Shown here piece after piece: positions 27,430 to 35,622 of a DNA stretch of 64,000 nt. A model generated the notes under the pieces. The model did not search any database, was not told where the DNA came from, and was given only the letters and a program-made list of their open reading frames with translations. How positions within the stretch are numbered: the first letter of the stretch is position 1; the number at the start of each line of letters is the position of its first letter. Both the position numbers and the translations under genes were made by a program. This DNA is from Mycobacterium sp. HUMS_12744610 (GTDB taxonomy: Bacteria; Actinomycetota; Actinomycetes; Mycobacteriales; Mycobacteriaceae): positions 1,612,001 to 1,676,000 of the forward strand of contig NZ_JBGEDP010000001.1 of the NCBI RefSeq assembly GCF_041206865.1. The letters run 5' to 3'.

Positions 27430-28643
27430 TGGAACAGCTTTTCGACGACCTGGAGGACTTCGGCGCCTTCGACGCCGCGGTGTCCGGGGACGTGCGCGAC
27501 CCCTACACGGAGTTGGCCCGGCTGCGCCGCGAGGAGCCGATCCAGCGCCTGGACGTCTCCGGGATGCCGCACGAGGAGTCCAAGCCGGTCTTCATCGTCT
27601 ACCGCCACGAGGAAGCCCAGCAGATGCTGCGCGACAACGAGACGTTCTCGTCGGCGGGCGTGATCGCGGCGTTCGGCCCGGTGTTGGGGGAACGCGTGAT
27701 GCTCGGCATGGACGAACCGCTGCACGGCCGGCTGCGGTCGTTGGTGTCGAAGGCGTTCTCGCAGAAGGCGTTGGCGCGGTGGGAAGACGAGTTGGTGGGG
27801 CGCGTCGGCAACAGCCTGATCGACAAGTTCGCGGGCAACGGCAGGGCCGACCTGGTCAAGGAGTTCACCTTCGACTACCCCAGCCAGATCATCGCGGGCC
27901 TGCTGGGCCTGCCGGAACAGGACTATCCGCAGTTCCAGCGGTGGTCCATCTCCCTGCTGAGTTGGATCCTGAATCCGGAACGGGGTCTTGCCGCGTCGGC
28001 CGCCCTCTGCGACTACTTCGCGCCGATCCTGCAGGCGCGCCGCGCCGATCCGCGGGGCGATCTCATCAGCGGGCTGGCCCAGGCCGAGATCGACGGAGAG
28101 AAACTCGAGGACGAGGAGATCTACTCGTTCTTGCGCCTGCTGCTGCCCGCGGGGGTGGAGACGACCTACCGGTCGCTGGGTAGCTTGTTGTTCGCCCTGC
28201 TGTGCGACCCCGCGCAGTTGGACGCCGTCCGCGCCGACCGGTCGCTGCTGCCGCAGGCCATCGAAGAAGGCGTGCGGTGGGAACCACCCCTGCTGACCAT
28301 CACCCGGGTCGCCACCCGTGACACCGAACTCGGCGGGGTGGCGATACCGGCGGGCTCGACGGTGATGCCGATGCTGGGGGCCGCCAACCGGCAGGAGGAC
28401 CGCTACCCCGACCCGGACACGTTCGACATTTTCCGGCCCGCGCGCTCGCACCTCGGCTGGGGCCACGGCGTGCACGTCTGCCTGGGGATGCACCTGGCGC
28501 GGCTCGAGATGCGCACCGCCGTCAACCTTCTGCTCGACCGGCTGCCGAACCTTCGGCTGGACCCCGACGGCGACGACCCGCACATCCGCGGGCAGGTCTT
28601 CCGGTCGCCGACGTCGCTGCCGGTGCTGTTCGATCCTCGATAG
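27429..28643 (+). CDS. Cytochrome P450
   Basis: A 404-residue haem monooxygenase. The I-helix oxygen-activation motif is AGVETT at 241-246, the K-helix ExxR is EGVR at 280-283, and the haem-binding loop is GWGHGVHVCLG with the thiolate ligand Cys351. The loop starts with Trp where Phe is usual. ATG 27429 overlaps the SDR stop (TGATG). There is no membrane anchor, as is normal for bacterial P450s; electrons must come from a ferredoxin encoded elsewhere, since none is in the window. With the SDR and aldehyde dehydrogenase around it, hydroxylation followed by stepwise oxidation of a lipid or terpenoid substrate is plausible inference. Confidence 0.95.
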   Translation: MEQLFDDLEDFGAFDAAVSGDVRDPYTELARLRREEPIQRLDVSGMPHEESKPVFIVYRHEEAQQMLRDNETFSSAGVIAAFGPVLGERVMLGMDEPLHGRLRSLVSKAFSQKALARWEDELVGRVGNSLIDKFAGNGRADLVKEFTFDYPSQIIAGLLGLPEQDYPQFQRWSISLLSWILNPERGLAASAALCDYFAPILQARRADPRGDLISGLAQAEIDGEKLEDEEIYSFLRLLLPAGVETTYRSLGSLLFALLCDPAQLDAVRADRSLLPQAIEEGVRWEPPLLTITRVATRDTELGGVAIPAGSTVMPMLGAANRQEDRYPDPDTFDIFRPARSHLGWGHGVHVCLGMHLARLEMRTAVNLLLDRLPNLRLDPDGDDPHIRGQVFRSPTSLPVLFDPR

Positions 28644-28733
28644 CCGACCTGACAGCGGTTGAAACTTGCCAATCGGATAGTTTCCGGTAAGGCTCTCCGT
28701 AGCCCCTCAACGACTCAGAAGAGAGTGACAGAT

Positions 28734-30218
28734 ATGACCGAGGCTGTAAAGGTCCGTTTCGAGCCCAAGATGATGATCGACGGCAAGCTCGTCGAGGGCC
28801 GGGCCGGCACCTTCACCAACATCAACCCGGCTACCGAAGAGGTGCTCGGCGAGGTCGCCGACGCGTCGAAGGAGGACATGCACCGGGCTATCGACGCCGC
28901 CCGGCGTGCCTTCGACGAGACGGACTGGTCGACCAACCGCGAGCTGCGCAAGCGTTGCCTGGTACAGCTGCACGAAGCGATCGACGCGGAGCGGGAAGAG
29001 CTGCGCGAGGAGCTCATCCTCGAGGTCGGTGCCCCGCGTGCCATCACTTACGGACCCCAGCTCGACGCCCCGCTGGCCGAGGGGCTGCTGTATCCCGCCA
29101 AGCTGATCGACGAGTACCCCTGGGAGACCGACCTGGGCGACCGGGTCATCAGCCTCACCGGCACGAACACCACCGTCAAGGTCTGGCGGGAACCGGTGGG
29201 TGTGGTCGGCGCGATCGTCCCGTGGAACTTCCCGTTCGAAGTCGCTATCAACAAGCTCGGCCAGGCGTTGGCCACCGGTAACACCGTCGTTCTCAAGCCG
29301 GCGCCGGACACCCCGTTCAACGCCACCCGACTGGGTCGGCTCATCGCCGAGAAGACCGACATCCCACCGGGTGTGGTCAACGTGGTCACCGCGTCGGACC
29401 ACCTGGTGGGCGAGGAGCTCACGCTGTCGCCGAAAGTCGACCTGATCTCGTTCACCGGCTCGACCGCGGTCGGCAAGCGGATCATGGAAAAGGGTGCGGC
29501 GACGCTGAAGCGGCTGTTCCTGGAACTCGGCGGCAAGTCGGCCACCATCGTGCTGGAAGACGCCGACTTCGGCTCGGCGTGCGCGATCGGCATCTCGCCG
29601 TGCATGCACGCCGGACAGGGCTGCGCCATCCCCACCAGGATGCTGCTGCCGCGGTCTCGCTACGACGAGGGCGTGGCAATTCTCAAGAGCATCTATGAGA
29701 ACGTCATACCGGGCGATCCGCAGGACCCCAATACCCTTACCGGCCCGCTGATCTCGGACAAGCAGCGTCAGCGCGTGCTCGGTTACATCAACAAGGGCGT
29801 GGAAGAGGGCGCCACGCTGCTGGTTGGCGGGCCCGACGCACCCACCGGCTTCGACAAGGGATTCTTCGTCCGGCCAACGCTTTTCGTCGACGTCGACAAC
29901 TCCATGACGATCGCGCAGGAGGAGATCTTCGGTCCGGTGCTGGCCGTCATTCCGTTCGACGACGAGGAGGACGCCATCCGGATCGCCAACGACAGCGCCT
30001 ACGGGCTGGCCGGCAACGTGATGTCGGGGTCCCTCGAGCGGTCGTTGGCGGTGGCCCGCCGATTGCGGGCCGGCGTCATCGGCGTCAACGGTGGCGCCTG
30101 CTACGGCGCGGACACGCCATTCGGCGGATACAAGGCCAGCGGGGTGGGCCGCCAGAACGGTGTGGCCGGGTTCGACCAGTACACCGAGGTCAAGTCCGTG
30201 GGGTATCCGGCCGGGTAG
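28734..30218 (+). CDS. Aldehyde dehydrogenase (NAD-dependent)
   Basis: A 494-residue enzyme oxidising an aldehyde to the acid. Catalytic residues are in place: Asn165 in PWNFP, Glu264 in LELGGKS, and Cys297 in HAGQGCAIPTR. The NAD motif GSTAVGKRI lies at about 242-250. The ATG at 28734 follows AGAGAGTGACAG. An in-frame earlier start at 28659 would add 25 residues unlike the family. It lies 90 bases after the P450, possibly with its own promoter there, and closes the operon with a large inverted repeat. It would finish the oxidation sequence suggested by the SDR and P450. Confidence 0.95.
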   Translation: MTEAVKVRFEPKMMIDGKLVEGRAGTFTNINPATEEVLGEVADASKEDMHRAIDAARRAFDETDWSTNRELRKRCLVQLHEAIDAEREELREELILEVGAPRAITYGPQLDAPLAEGLLYPAKLIDEYPWETDLGDRVISLTGTNTTVKVWREPVGVVGAIVPWNFPFEVAINKLGQALATGNTVVLKPAPDTPFNATRLGRLIAEKTDIPPGVVNVVTASDHLVGEELTLSPKVDLISFTGSTAVGKRIMEKGAATLKRLFLELGGKSATIVLEDADFGSACAIGISPCMHAGQGCAIPTRMLLPRSRYDEGVAILKSIYENVIPGDPQDPNTLTGPLISDKQRQRVLGYINKGVEEGATLLVGGPDAPTGFDKGFFVRPTLFVDVDNSMTIAQEEIFGPVLAVIPFDDEEDAIRIANDSAYGLAGNVMSGSLERSLAVARRLRAGVIGVNGGACYGADTPFGGYKASGVGRQNGVAGFDQYTEVKSVGYPAG

Positions 30219-30842
30219 CGACCCGCACACGCCGAGATTGCCGTGCGGGCAGTGGTTTCGGCATCGACCACGACCACGGCGGCAATCTCGGTGCGTGTCG
30301 GGAAGCGGCGTGCGAGACGTGGCGGTGGCCGGTCAGCTGACGCCGTCGACGCTCGCGGAGAACGAGTTGACCGACTGCCCACGCTGCCGTTCCACGGCTC
30401 GAAGCCGGCTTGGATACTGGTCAGATAAACCGTTGCTGCCCTCCTGCGCCCGTCGTTCGTGCTGTTGCCCAAGATGGAGCTTGTACGAACCAGTCGTGAA
30501 ACTGCGCCACTTGGGCGCTCGAAGTTGAGACTCCTGCCCGACCGCGCCGGGCAAGGTCGCCACGCTCGTGGACACTTCGTCGGCGGCCGCCACCAAAACC
30601 TTCGTTGGCGGGGCCCGCGACCCGGCGCCCCGCGGTCCTTCGCCGCATGTCTCTCCAGGAGATCCCCGGCTGAAGTGGCCCACTTGAGGCGCGATGACGA
30701 ACGTCCTGAAGCGCGCGACTTTGGTCCCTGTTGCGGAACTCCGGTAAATGGTCGGATATTCATGACGGCGCCGCCGCTTTTCGCCGGCGTCTGCGGTGCA
30801 GAACCGGCGAACATCGCGACCGGAATGTCGGAGGAGTCAGTG
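30219..30842. other. 624-base intergenic region after the aldehyde dehydrogenase
   Basis: No gene is convincing. Frames on both strands lack family features or ribosome binding sites. CCGAGATTGCCG at 30232-30243 and CGGCAATCTCGG at 30280-30291 are a perfect 12-bp inverted repeat, extended by imperfect pairing on the outer side to a stem of about 20 bp over a 36-base loop. It may end the operon. The remainder from 30420 to 30760 is lower in GC than its surroundings. Near its end, CCGGAATGTCGGAGGAG leads into the next gene. Confidence 0.45.
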
Positions 30843-31475
30843 ATGCGCAACAAGAATGGGGTTTCACCAGTCAAGCGACTCGGACGCGGATCGTGCGTCC
30901 GACGGGTGGCCCTAGCGGTCGCGCGGGGCGCCGCCGGCGCGCTGACCGCCGTGGCCGGGCTGGGCTTGCTTACCTACGCCGGTGCGCAGCCGGCGGCCGC
31001 CACTCACTTCAACCCCGACGAGCAACGGATCGTCGAGGAACTGCCCTTCGGATTCTCGGGAGCTTCCTGCGAAACCGCCGCCAACCCGCCTGCCGGCGCG
31101 CTGGCCAGTTTGGACTGCGGCCAGGACGCCGGACTCGACAGCCCGTTGGGCGGGCACTTCACGTCGTTCGCCGATCCGGGATCATTGGACCGTGCCTTCC
31201 ACGACGATCTGGCCAACCGCGGGGCGGACTACATGCCGTCGCCGTGCCCCGGTCTGGACGCGTCCCCGACGGTGTGGCACTACATCGCGACGCCGGGGGA
31301 GACCGCGGGTCAGATCTTTTGCGGCACGCTCAACAACGCCCCGGATATCGAATGGACACGCGATCGGCAACTGCTGCTCCTCAATGTCCACGATGGCCCG
31401 GAACTGAACAAGCTGTTCCAGTGGTGGGACAGGTACGGGAACGAGCCCAGGGAGCTGTTTCCGTTCACCCGTTGA
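30843..31475 (+). CDS. Exported protein of unknown function with signal peptide
   Basis: The start ATG 30843 lies seven bases after GGAGGAG. Of 210 residues, the first 45 are an export signal: a basic start (KNGVSPVKRLGRGSCVRR), a hydrophobic core and PAAATHF as the likely cleavage site. The mature part, about 165 residues, has four Cys that could form two disulfides (SGASCETA, LDCGQD, SPCPGLD, FCGTLN). It ends with LLLLNVHDGPELNKLFQWW. I recognise a general resemblance to small exported mycobacterial proteins of unknown function but no named family. It converges with the universal stress protein gene. Confidence 0.72.
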   Translation: MRNKNGVSPVKRLGRGSCVRRVALAVARGAAGALTAVAGLGLLTYAGAQPAAATHFNPDEQRIVEELPFGFSGASCETAANPPAGALASLDCGQDAGLDSPLGGHFTSFADPGSLDRAFHDDLANRGADYMPSPCPGLDASPTVWHYIATPGETAGQIFCGTLNNAPDIEWTRDRQLLLLNVHDGPELNKLFQWWDRYGNEPRELFPFTR

Positions 31476-31562
31476 GTACACACTCCTGAAGTGGCGCGGT
31501 CTGCTGTGGCACGATCCCGAAAGGCGCGCTGAGCCAACGGGTCCCAGGGACGGCGCGTCGGG

Positions 31563-32015
31563 TCAGCCGGTGGTGTGGACGATCAGCACGTCGATCTTCG
31601 CCTTGGTGGCGATTCCTCCGGGGATGGAGAAGACCCGGCCGATGAGTGCGGATCGCGCGTCCAGCCCGACATTGCCGACCACGAGCAGATCGGCGTCGAC
31701 TTCCTCGGCCAGGTCCACCAGCGCATGAACCGGGGCATCCTGGATCGGCCTTTCCTCGATGTCCGTGGCCCCCGCCGCCTCGGCTCGCTCTCGGGCGTCG
31801 TGCAGCATCGCGTAGATGGGCGCGTTGCCCTGCACCTTGTAGGCCTCGTCCCGGAGTATGTCGGCCGCGCGCAGGTCGTCCTTGGGGGGAACGTACCCGG
31901 TGGCGACGATCAACTTCGCGCCCGATTCGGCCGCGATGGCGCCGGCCTTGGCGACCGCCCGTAGCGACGACTCCGAGCCGTCGGTGCCGACGACCACGGT
32001 CCGATAGGTCTTCAC
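31563..32015 (-). CDS. Universal stress protein (UspA fold)
   Basis: A single Usp domain of 150 residues. It begins VVVGTDGSESSLRAVAKAGA (residues 7-26) and ends with the nucleotide-binding loop LLVVGNVGLDARSALIGRV...GG near 110-135 followed by IDVLIVHTTG. The G-x2-G-x9-G pattern fits the ATP-binding subgroup. Such proteins respond to hypoxia or stress in mycobacteria. It lies downstream of the triple-Phd gene in the same direction (169 bases), so read-through from the TetR-type promoter at 32773-32803 is possible. Confidence 0.88.
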   Translation of the reverse strand: MKTYRTVVVGTDGSESSLRAVAKAGAIAAESGAKLIVATGYVPPKDDLRAADILRDEAYKVQGNAPIYAMLHDARERAEAAGATDIEERPIQDAPVHALVDLAEEVDADLLVVGNVGLDARSALIGRVFSIPGGIATKAKIDVLIVHTTG

Positions 32016-32184
32016 TCGTTCTCCCTGCCTTGTCGCGCAATCCTTCTGCAGTCGGCCCCATCCATCCCGTCGCTGCCAGATTATCGGCGGATGTGCCGCA
32101 GTAAAGAGTTTTGCCCGACACCGCGGCGATCGCCGGTCGCGCGGACGCGGCCGCGTACGACCCGTCCGGTTGCGGGACCTTTTC

Positions 32185-32697
32185 TCATGGCGCGGAACTC
32201 AGCGCAGCGAGCCGGGTCGTGGAGTCGTCGCTCGGGGCGGCTGCCACGATGTGGGCAACCAGCTTGCCGCCACGGGTGACCTCGATCGGCTGTCCCGCGG
32301 CAACCCGGTCGAAATAACGACCCGCTCGCCTGCGCAGCTCCTCGAGCTCGACTCGCGGACCCGCGTCGGGGGCAGTCCTCGAGTCGCCGGCCGCCACGAT
32401 CCGCGCCAGTAAGCTGCCGTCCCGGACGACGAAGAGCGTTTCCCCGGCCGCGACCCGATCGAAGCACCGGCCGGCGCGCTTTCGCAGCTCGTCGAGGCCG
32501 ACCCACCCGCCGGCGTCCGGTGCCGCGACGCGGACGGGTCGCGCCGGGATCGGAGCGACCCTCCGGTGACCGACCGGCACGATTCGAGCCACCAACTTGC
32601 CGCGGCGGACGACATCGATCGTCGCGCCGGCGGCGACCCGCTCGAGATAGGTGGGCATGTTGTACCGAAGTTGGCCTAGGCCAATGACTTCCCGCAT
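32185..32697 (-). CDS. Protein made of three tandem Phd/YefM-type antitoxin domains, no toxin partner
   Basis: The 170 residues hold the same unit three times, at about 5-43, 66-104 and 116-153. Each reads roughly L-x2-LR-x6-(Y/F)-x-RVAAG-x3-xV-xRxGxLxARIV, the N-terminal DNA-binding half of Phd/YefM antitoxins. Normal Phd proteins have one such domain plus a C-terminal toxin-binding tail. Here tails are replaced by Pro/Arg linkers (44-62, 105-114) and a short Ser/Ala end. No toxin gene (Doc, RelE, VapC) lies on either side. The ATG at 32697 follows GGAG. The product may be a stand-alone DNA-binding protein. It has its own promoter, with an operator shared in motif with the mce operon. Confidence 0.82.
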   Translation of the reverse strand: MREVIGLGQLRYNMPTYLERVAAGATIDVVRRGKLVARIVPVGHRRVAPIPARPVRVAAPDAGGWVGLDELRKRAGRCFDRVAAGETLFVVRDGSLLARIVAAGDSRTAPDAGPRVELEELRRRAGRYFDRVAAGQPIEVTRGGKLVAHIVAAAPSDDSTTRLAALSSAP

Positions 32698-32772
32698 TCC
32701 ACTCCGATCTCCGTGCTCCCGGACCGGCCCGGGAAGTATCGGCCGCGCGCTGCGACCGCGCCGACCCGGAAC

Positions 32773-32803
32773 AGTATATGACCGTACGTGCGGTCAGTAT
32801 CAA
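32773..32803 (-). promoter_or_regulatory. Promoter of the triple-Phd gene with an operator in its spacer
   Basis: Read leftward, TTGATA (32803-32798) and TATACT (32778-32773) are 19 bases apart. The perfect inverted repeat TGACCGTACGTGCGGTCA (32779-32796) fills that spacer. Its core ACCGTACGTGCGGT matches the site before the tetR gene (43731-43744) at 12 of 14 positions, including all the symmetric ones. Confidence 0.75.
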
Positions 32804-32902
32804 CGCTTGGTGCCCGACCCGGCCTCCGCCGGCCAAGGCCACAGGAAAAGCGCTGTGATCCAACGGCATCGACCGCGGCGGGGATGGTAGAGCCGATCGC
32901 GT

Positions 32903-34453
32903 TCAGCCGGGCGGCGCCAGCATGTCCTTCCATCCGTCGTCTCCTGTTTTGCTGGAATTCTCGACCGCATACCTGACACCGTCGGGCCCGACGAGCTCCC
33001 CACTCTGCGGGCTGTAAACCGCGGTCGGGGGACTGCTGGGCGTGTATACGCAGGGATTCGGCTGCTGGCCGTTGCATTCGACGGTCCCCGACCCCGGCCG
33101 CTGCAGCGCATCGCTGACGGGAGGCGGTGTCCCCGCCACCCTGTCGGAAGGCGCCGGGTTGAGACCGTTGTCGATCGATGGTGCGGGTATCACCTGACCC
33201 GGCTTCACCGGCTGGTCGCAGCGCGCCGCGGGCGCGGGGCAGGTGAGGATCTGGTTGGGTTCGCCGTACCAGGGGTTGGTTCCCAGGGGGACGTAGGGTT
33301 TGTTGTCGCGGCAGTCGCGCGGTGTGGCAGCGCGCTTCCCCGGGACATCGACGCACGGTAGGTTGCGCGCCCCGCGCACGGCGTTGGCCGGAGTGTCTTG
33401 CGGGATCTTGCAATACGTTCCGGACGGCATCGGCGCCAGGCTGGTGTCCGCCGGAGACCGCCACTGCGATGCCGGGAGGAAGCCCGTCAGGCACGGGGGA
33501 GGCTGGTTGATGGTCGCCGACGTGCCGAGGGACGCATAGCCGGGGAAAGGCGCCGTCACCGTCAGCCCTTCCGCGGCGCCCTGCGGATAGGAGACCAGGA
33601 GTTGCTCGACGCCCTTGTGGTAGCGCTTGAGCATCTCCAGCACGATCTCGATGTTGGCCAGCGTCTGCGGCAACGAGTCGCGGACGTCGCCGAACACCGC
33701 GTTGACCTGATCTGCGGTGGGCGCCGCTTGGGTCAGGATGCTTCGCACGTGCTGGTCTTCTCCCGCGGTCTGCGCGGACAGGATGTTCAGGTTGTGCGCC
33801 CAGCGCTCGATCGCGCCACCCGACTCGACCTGACTGTCGATGACCGGCCCGGAGTGCTGGATGATGTCGTCGACATCGGCGATGTTGGTCTTGAAGTCAC
33901 CGGCGATCGCCTGCGTCGCGTCGACCAGTCGTTGCAGCGCCGGGCCCAGCCCGCCGACGGCTTGGGCGGTCTCGTCGAGCAGCGCGGGAATCTTGTCCCT
34001 GGGCAGCACGGCCAGGCCACGGTTGGCGGCGTCCAGCGCCGGCCCGATCTCGGTGGGCACGGTGCCCTTGGTGATGGTCTGTCCCGGCGAGAAGTAGCGG
34101 GTCGGGTTGCCCACCGACACCAGGTCCAGATACTGCTCACCGACCGCCGACACCGAATGCACGTTGGCCGACGCGTCGATCGGAATCTTGTAGCGGTCGG
34201 CGATGCTCATGCTCACCCTCGCGCCGGTCTCGGTGGGTCGGACGGCGGTGACCTTGCCGATGGTTTGACCGCGGTACGTCACGTTGGCCGTCTTGTACAG
34301 GCCGCCCGAGGCGGGCAGATCCGCGTTCAACGTGTACTGGCCGATTCCCATCGCAGCGGGGATCCGCAGGTAATACCAGCCCAGTACGATCGCGGTGAGC
34401 ACACTCAGAACGCCGAACACGATCAGCTGGGTCTTGATGAAGCGGGTCAGCAT
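32903..34453 (-). CDS. mceF: Mce-family lipid-transport protein MceF
   Basis: Last gene of the mce operon. The ATG at 34453 overlaps the mceE stop by 7 bases. The 516 residues have one N-terminal membrane anchor (about 8-30), the MlaD/Mce beta-barrel domain (40-120, with VTYRGQTIGKVTAVRPTETG) and long helices that build the tube through the periplasm. A Pro/Cys-rich tail follows, ending ENSSKTGDDGWKDMLAPPG, which is very close to the Mce1F ending as I remember it. Mce subunits form a hexameric channel that carries lipids from the outer membrane to the YrbE permease. The ATPase (MceG/Mkl) is encoded elsewhere. Confidence 0.93.
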   Translation of the reverse strand: MLTRFIKTQLIVFGVLSVLTAIVLGWYYLRIPAAMGIGQYTLNADLPASGGLYKTANVTYRGQTIGKVTAVRPTETGARVSMSIADRYKIPIDASANVHSVSAVGEQYLDLVSVGNPTRYFSPGQTITKGTVPTEIGPALDAANRGLAVLPRDKIPALLDETAQAVGGLGPALQRLVDATQAIAGDFKTNIADVDDIIQHSGPVIDSQVESGGAIERWAHNLNILSAQTAGEDQHVRSILTQAAPTADQVNAVFGDVRDSLPQTLANIEIVLEMLKRYHKGVEQLLVSYPQGAAEGLTVTAPFPGYASLGTSATINQPPPCLTGFLPASQWRSPADTSLAPMPSGTYCKIPQDTPANAVRGARNLPCVDVPGKRAATPRDCRDNKPYVPLGTNPWYGEPNQILTCPAPAARCDQPVKPGQVIPAPSIDNGLNPAPSDRVAGTPPPVSDALQRPGSGTVECNGQQPNPCVYTPSSPPTAVYSPQSGELVGPDGVRYAVENSSKTGDDGWKDMLAPPG

Positions 34454-35622
34454 TGCCTGTCGGCTCTTTCGACCAGTGGCCCGCCGGGAGCGTCGTTCGG
34501 GTTGGGTGTGTACCGGACGTCGGGAATCATCGTTTCGGGGTCGCGGCCCCACGATTGCTCGAGCGCGCGCAGCGCTCCGGAGAATCCGGTCCCGGTGAGC
34601 ACCGCGTTGTCGACGGCGCTCAGCGTCAGATCGAGCGTCAGCGACAGGTTGAAGTAGTCGCCGCGGAACGACTTCGGCACGGCGTCGACATCGAACGGCC
34701 GGACCAGGATCACCTTGAGTGCGCGGATGAGATACGGTGCGGCACGACCGAGTTCCCGCAGGGGGCACTGCAGCGACAGTAGATCCTGGTGCAGATTGCC
34801 CCGCGACGCGGTCAGGTATTCGTCGGCGAGCCGGCTGAGCCGTCCCGTCGCGACGACCGCGTTGATCAGAAGGTTCTGTTTGTCGGCGAAATGTTTGATC
34901 AGGGGTGGGAACTCGGTGAGCACCCGGTCCAGGACGTCCGAGCGGGGACCCACGTACGCCAACAGCCGGTCGGTGGAGTCGATGGCGCGAGTGATGTCGT
35001 CGCGTTGCTCGTCGAGGCGGGCGGTGAAGGTGTCCAGCTTGCCGAGAAAGGCGCGGATCTGGTCGGCGCGCCCGCGCACGACGTTGTAGAGCTCGTTTTG
35101 CAGCACCTCGAGGTTCGGGATGCCGCCGCCGCGCAAGATCAGGGCGAGACTGGCCATTGTCTGTTCGGTCGTCGGGTAAGCGGAGGAGTTCTTCAGCGGG
35201 ATGGTGTCGCCGTCCTTGAGCCGCTCCGGGGACGGGTCGGGCGGCGCGGCCAGCTCCAGATGCTGGGAACCCAGAAGGCTTGTCTGTCCGATCTTGGCGG
35301 TGGCGTTCCTGGGTAGCTTGACGTTGTTGTCCAGACGGATCGTCAGCGTGGCGACCCAGTTCTTCAGTGCGATCGCGCGCACCGTGCCGACGAAGACGTC
35401 GGCCACCCGCACCCGGCTGTTGTTGTTGAGGGCGAGCGTGTCGGGCATCTGCACGTAGACGGTGTAGGAGCCGGGCTGGCTGCCCGGACCGCCGGGCATC
35501 GGCACGTTGGCGATTCCATGCCAGCTCCCGCACGACGACAGCGCCGCGGCGGTGCTCATCAGGACCAGCCCCCGAAAGGCTCGACTCCGCATCCGAGACA
35601 TCAACGCGCGCAACGTTTTCAT
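34447..35622 (-). CDS. mceE: Mce-family lipoprotein MceE (LprK-type)
   Basis: The ATG at 35622 overlaps the mceD stop as ATGA. The 391 residues begin with a basic region (MSRMRSRAFR) and a hydrophobic stretch ending in the lipobox AALSSC (Cys near 31). It is therefore a lipid-anchored subunit, as the fifth Mce protein of every such operon is. The Mce domain follows (YTVYVQMPDTLALNNNSRVR near 50, VFVGTVRAIA), then long helices (200-330). Its lipid anchor probably places it at the membrane end of the Mce tube. Confidence 0.93.
   Translation of the reverse strand: MKTLRALMSRMRSRAFRGLVLMSTAAALSSCGSWHGIANVPMPGGPGSQPGSYTVYVQMPDTLALNNNSRVRVADVFVGTVRAIALKNWVATLTIRLDNNVKLPRNATAKIGQTSLLGSQHLELAAPPDPSPERLKDGDTIPLKNSSAYPTTEQTMASLALILRGGGIPNLEVLQNELYNVVRGRADQIRAFLGKLDTFTARLDEQRDDITRAIDSTDRLLAYVGPRSDVLDRVLTEFPPLIKHFADKQNLLINAVVATGRLSRLADEYLTASRGNLHQDLLSLQCPLRELGRAAPYLIRALKVILVRPFDVDAVPKSFRGDYFNLSLTLDLTLSAVDNAVLTGTGFSGALRALEQSWGRDPETMIPDVRYTPNPNDAPGGPLVERADRQC

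Noticed and set aside
30101..30874. 257-codon minus-strand frame in the gap after the aldehyde dehydrogenase
   Set aside because: It overlaps the dehydrogenase gene end and the secreted-protein start and shows no domain.
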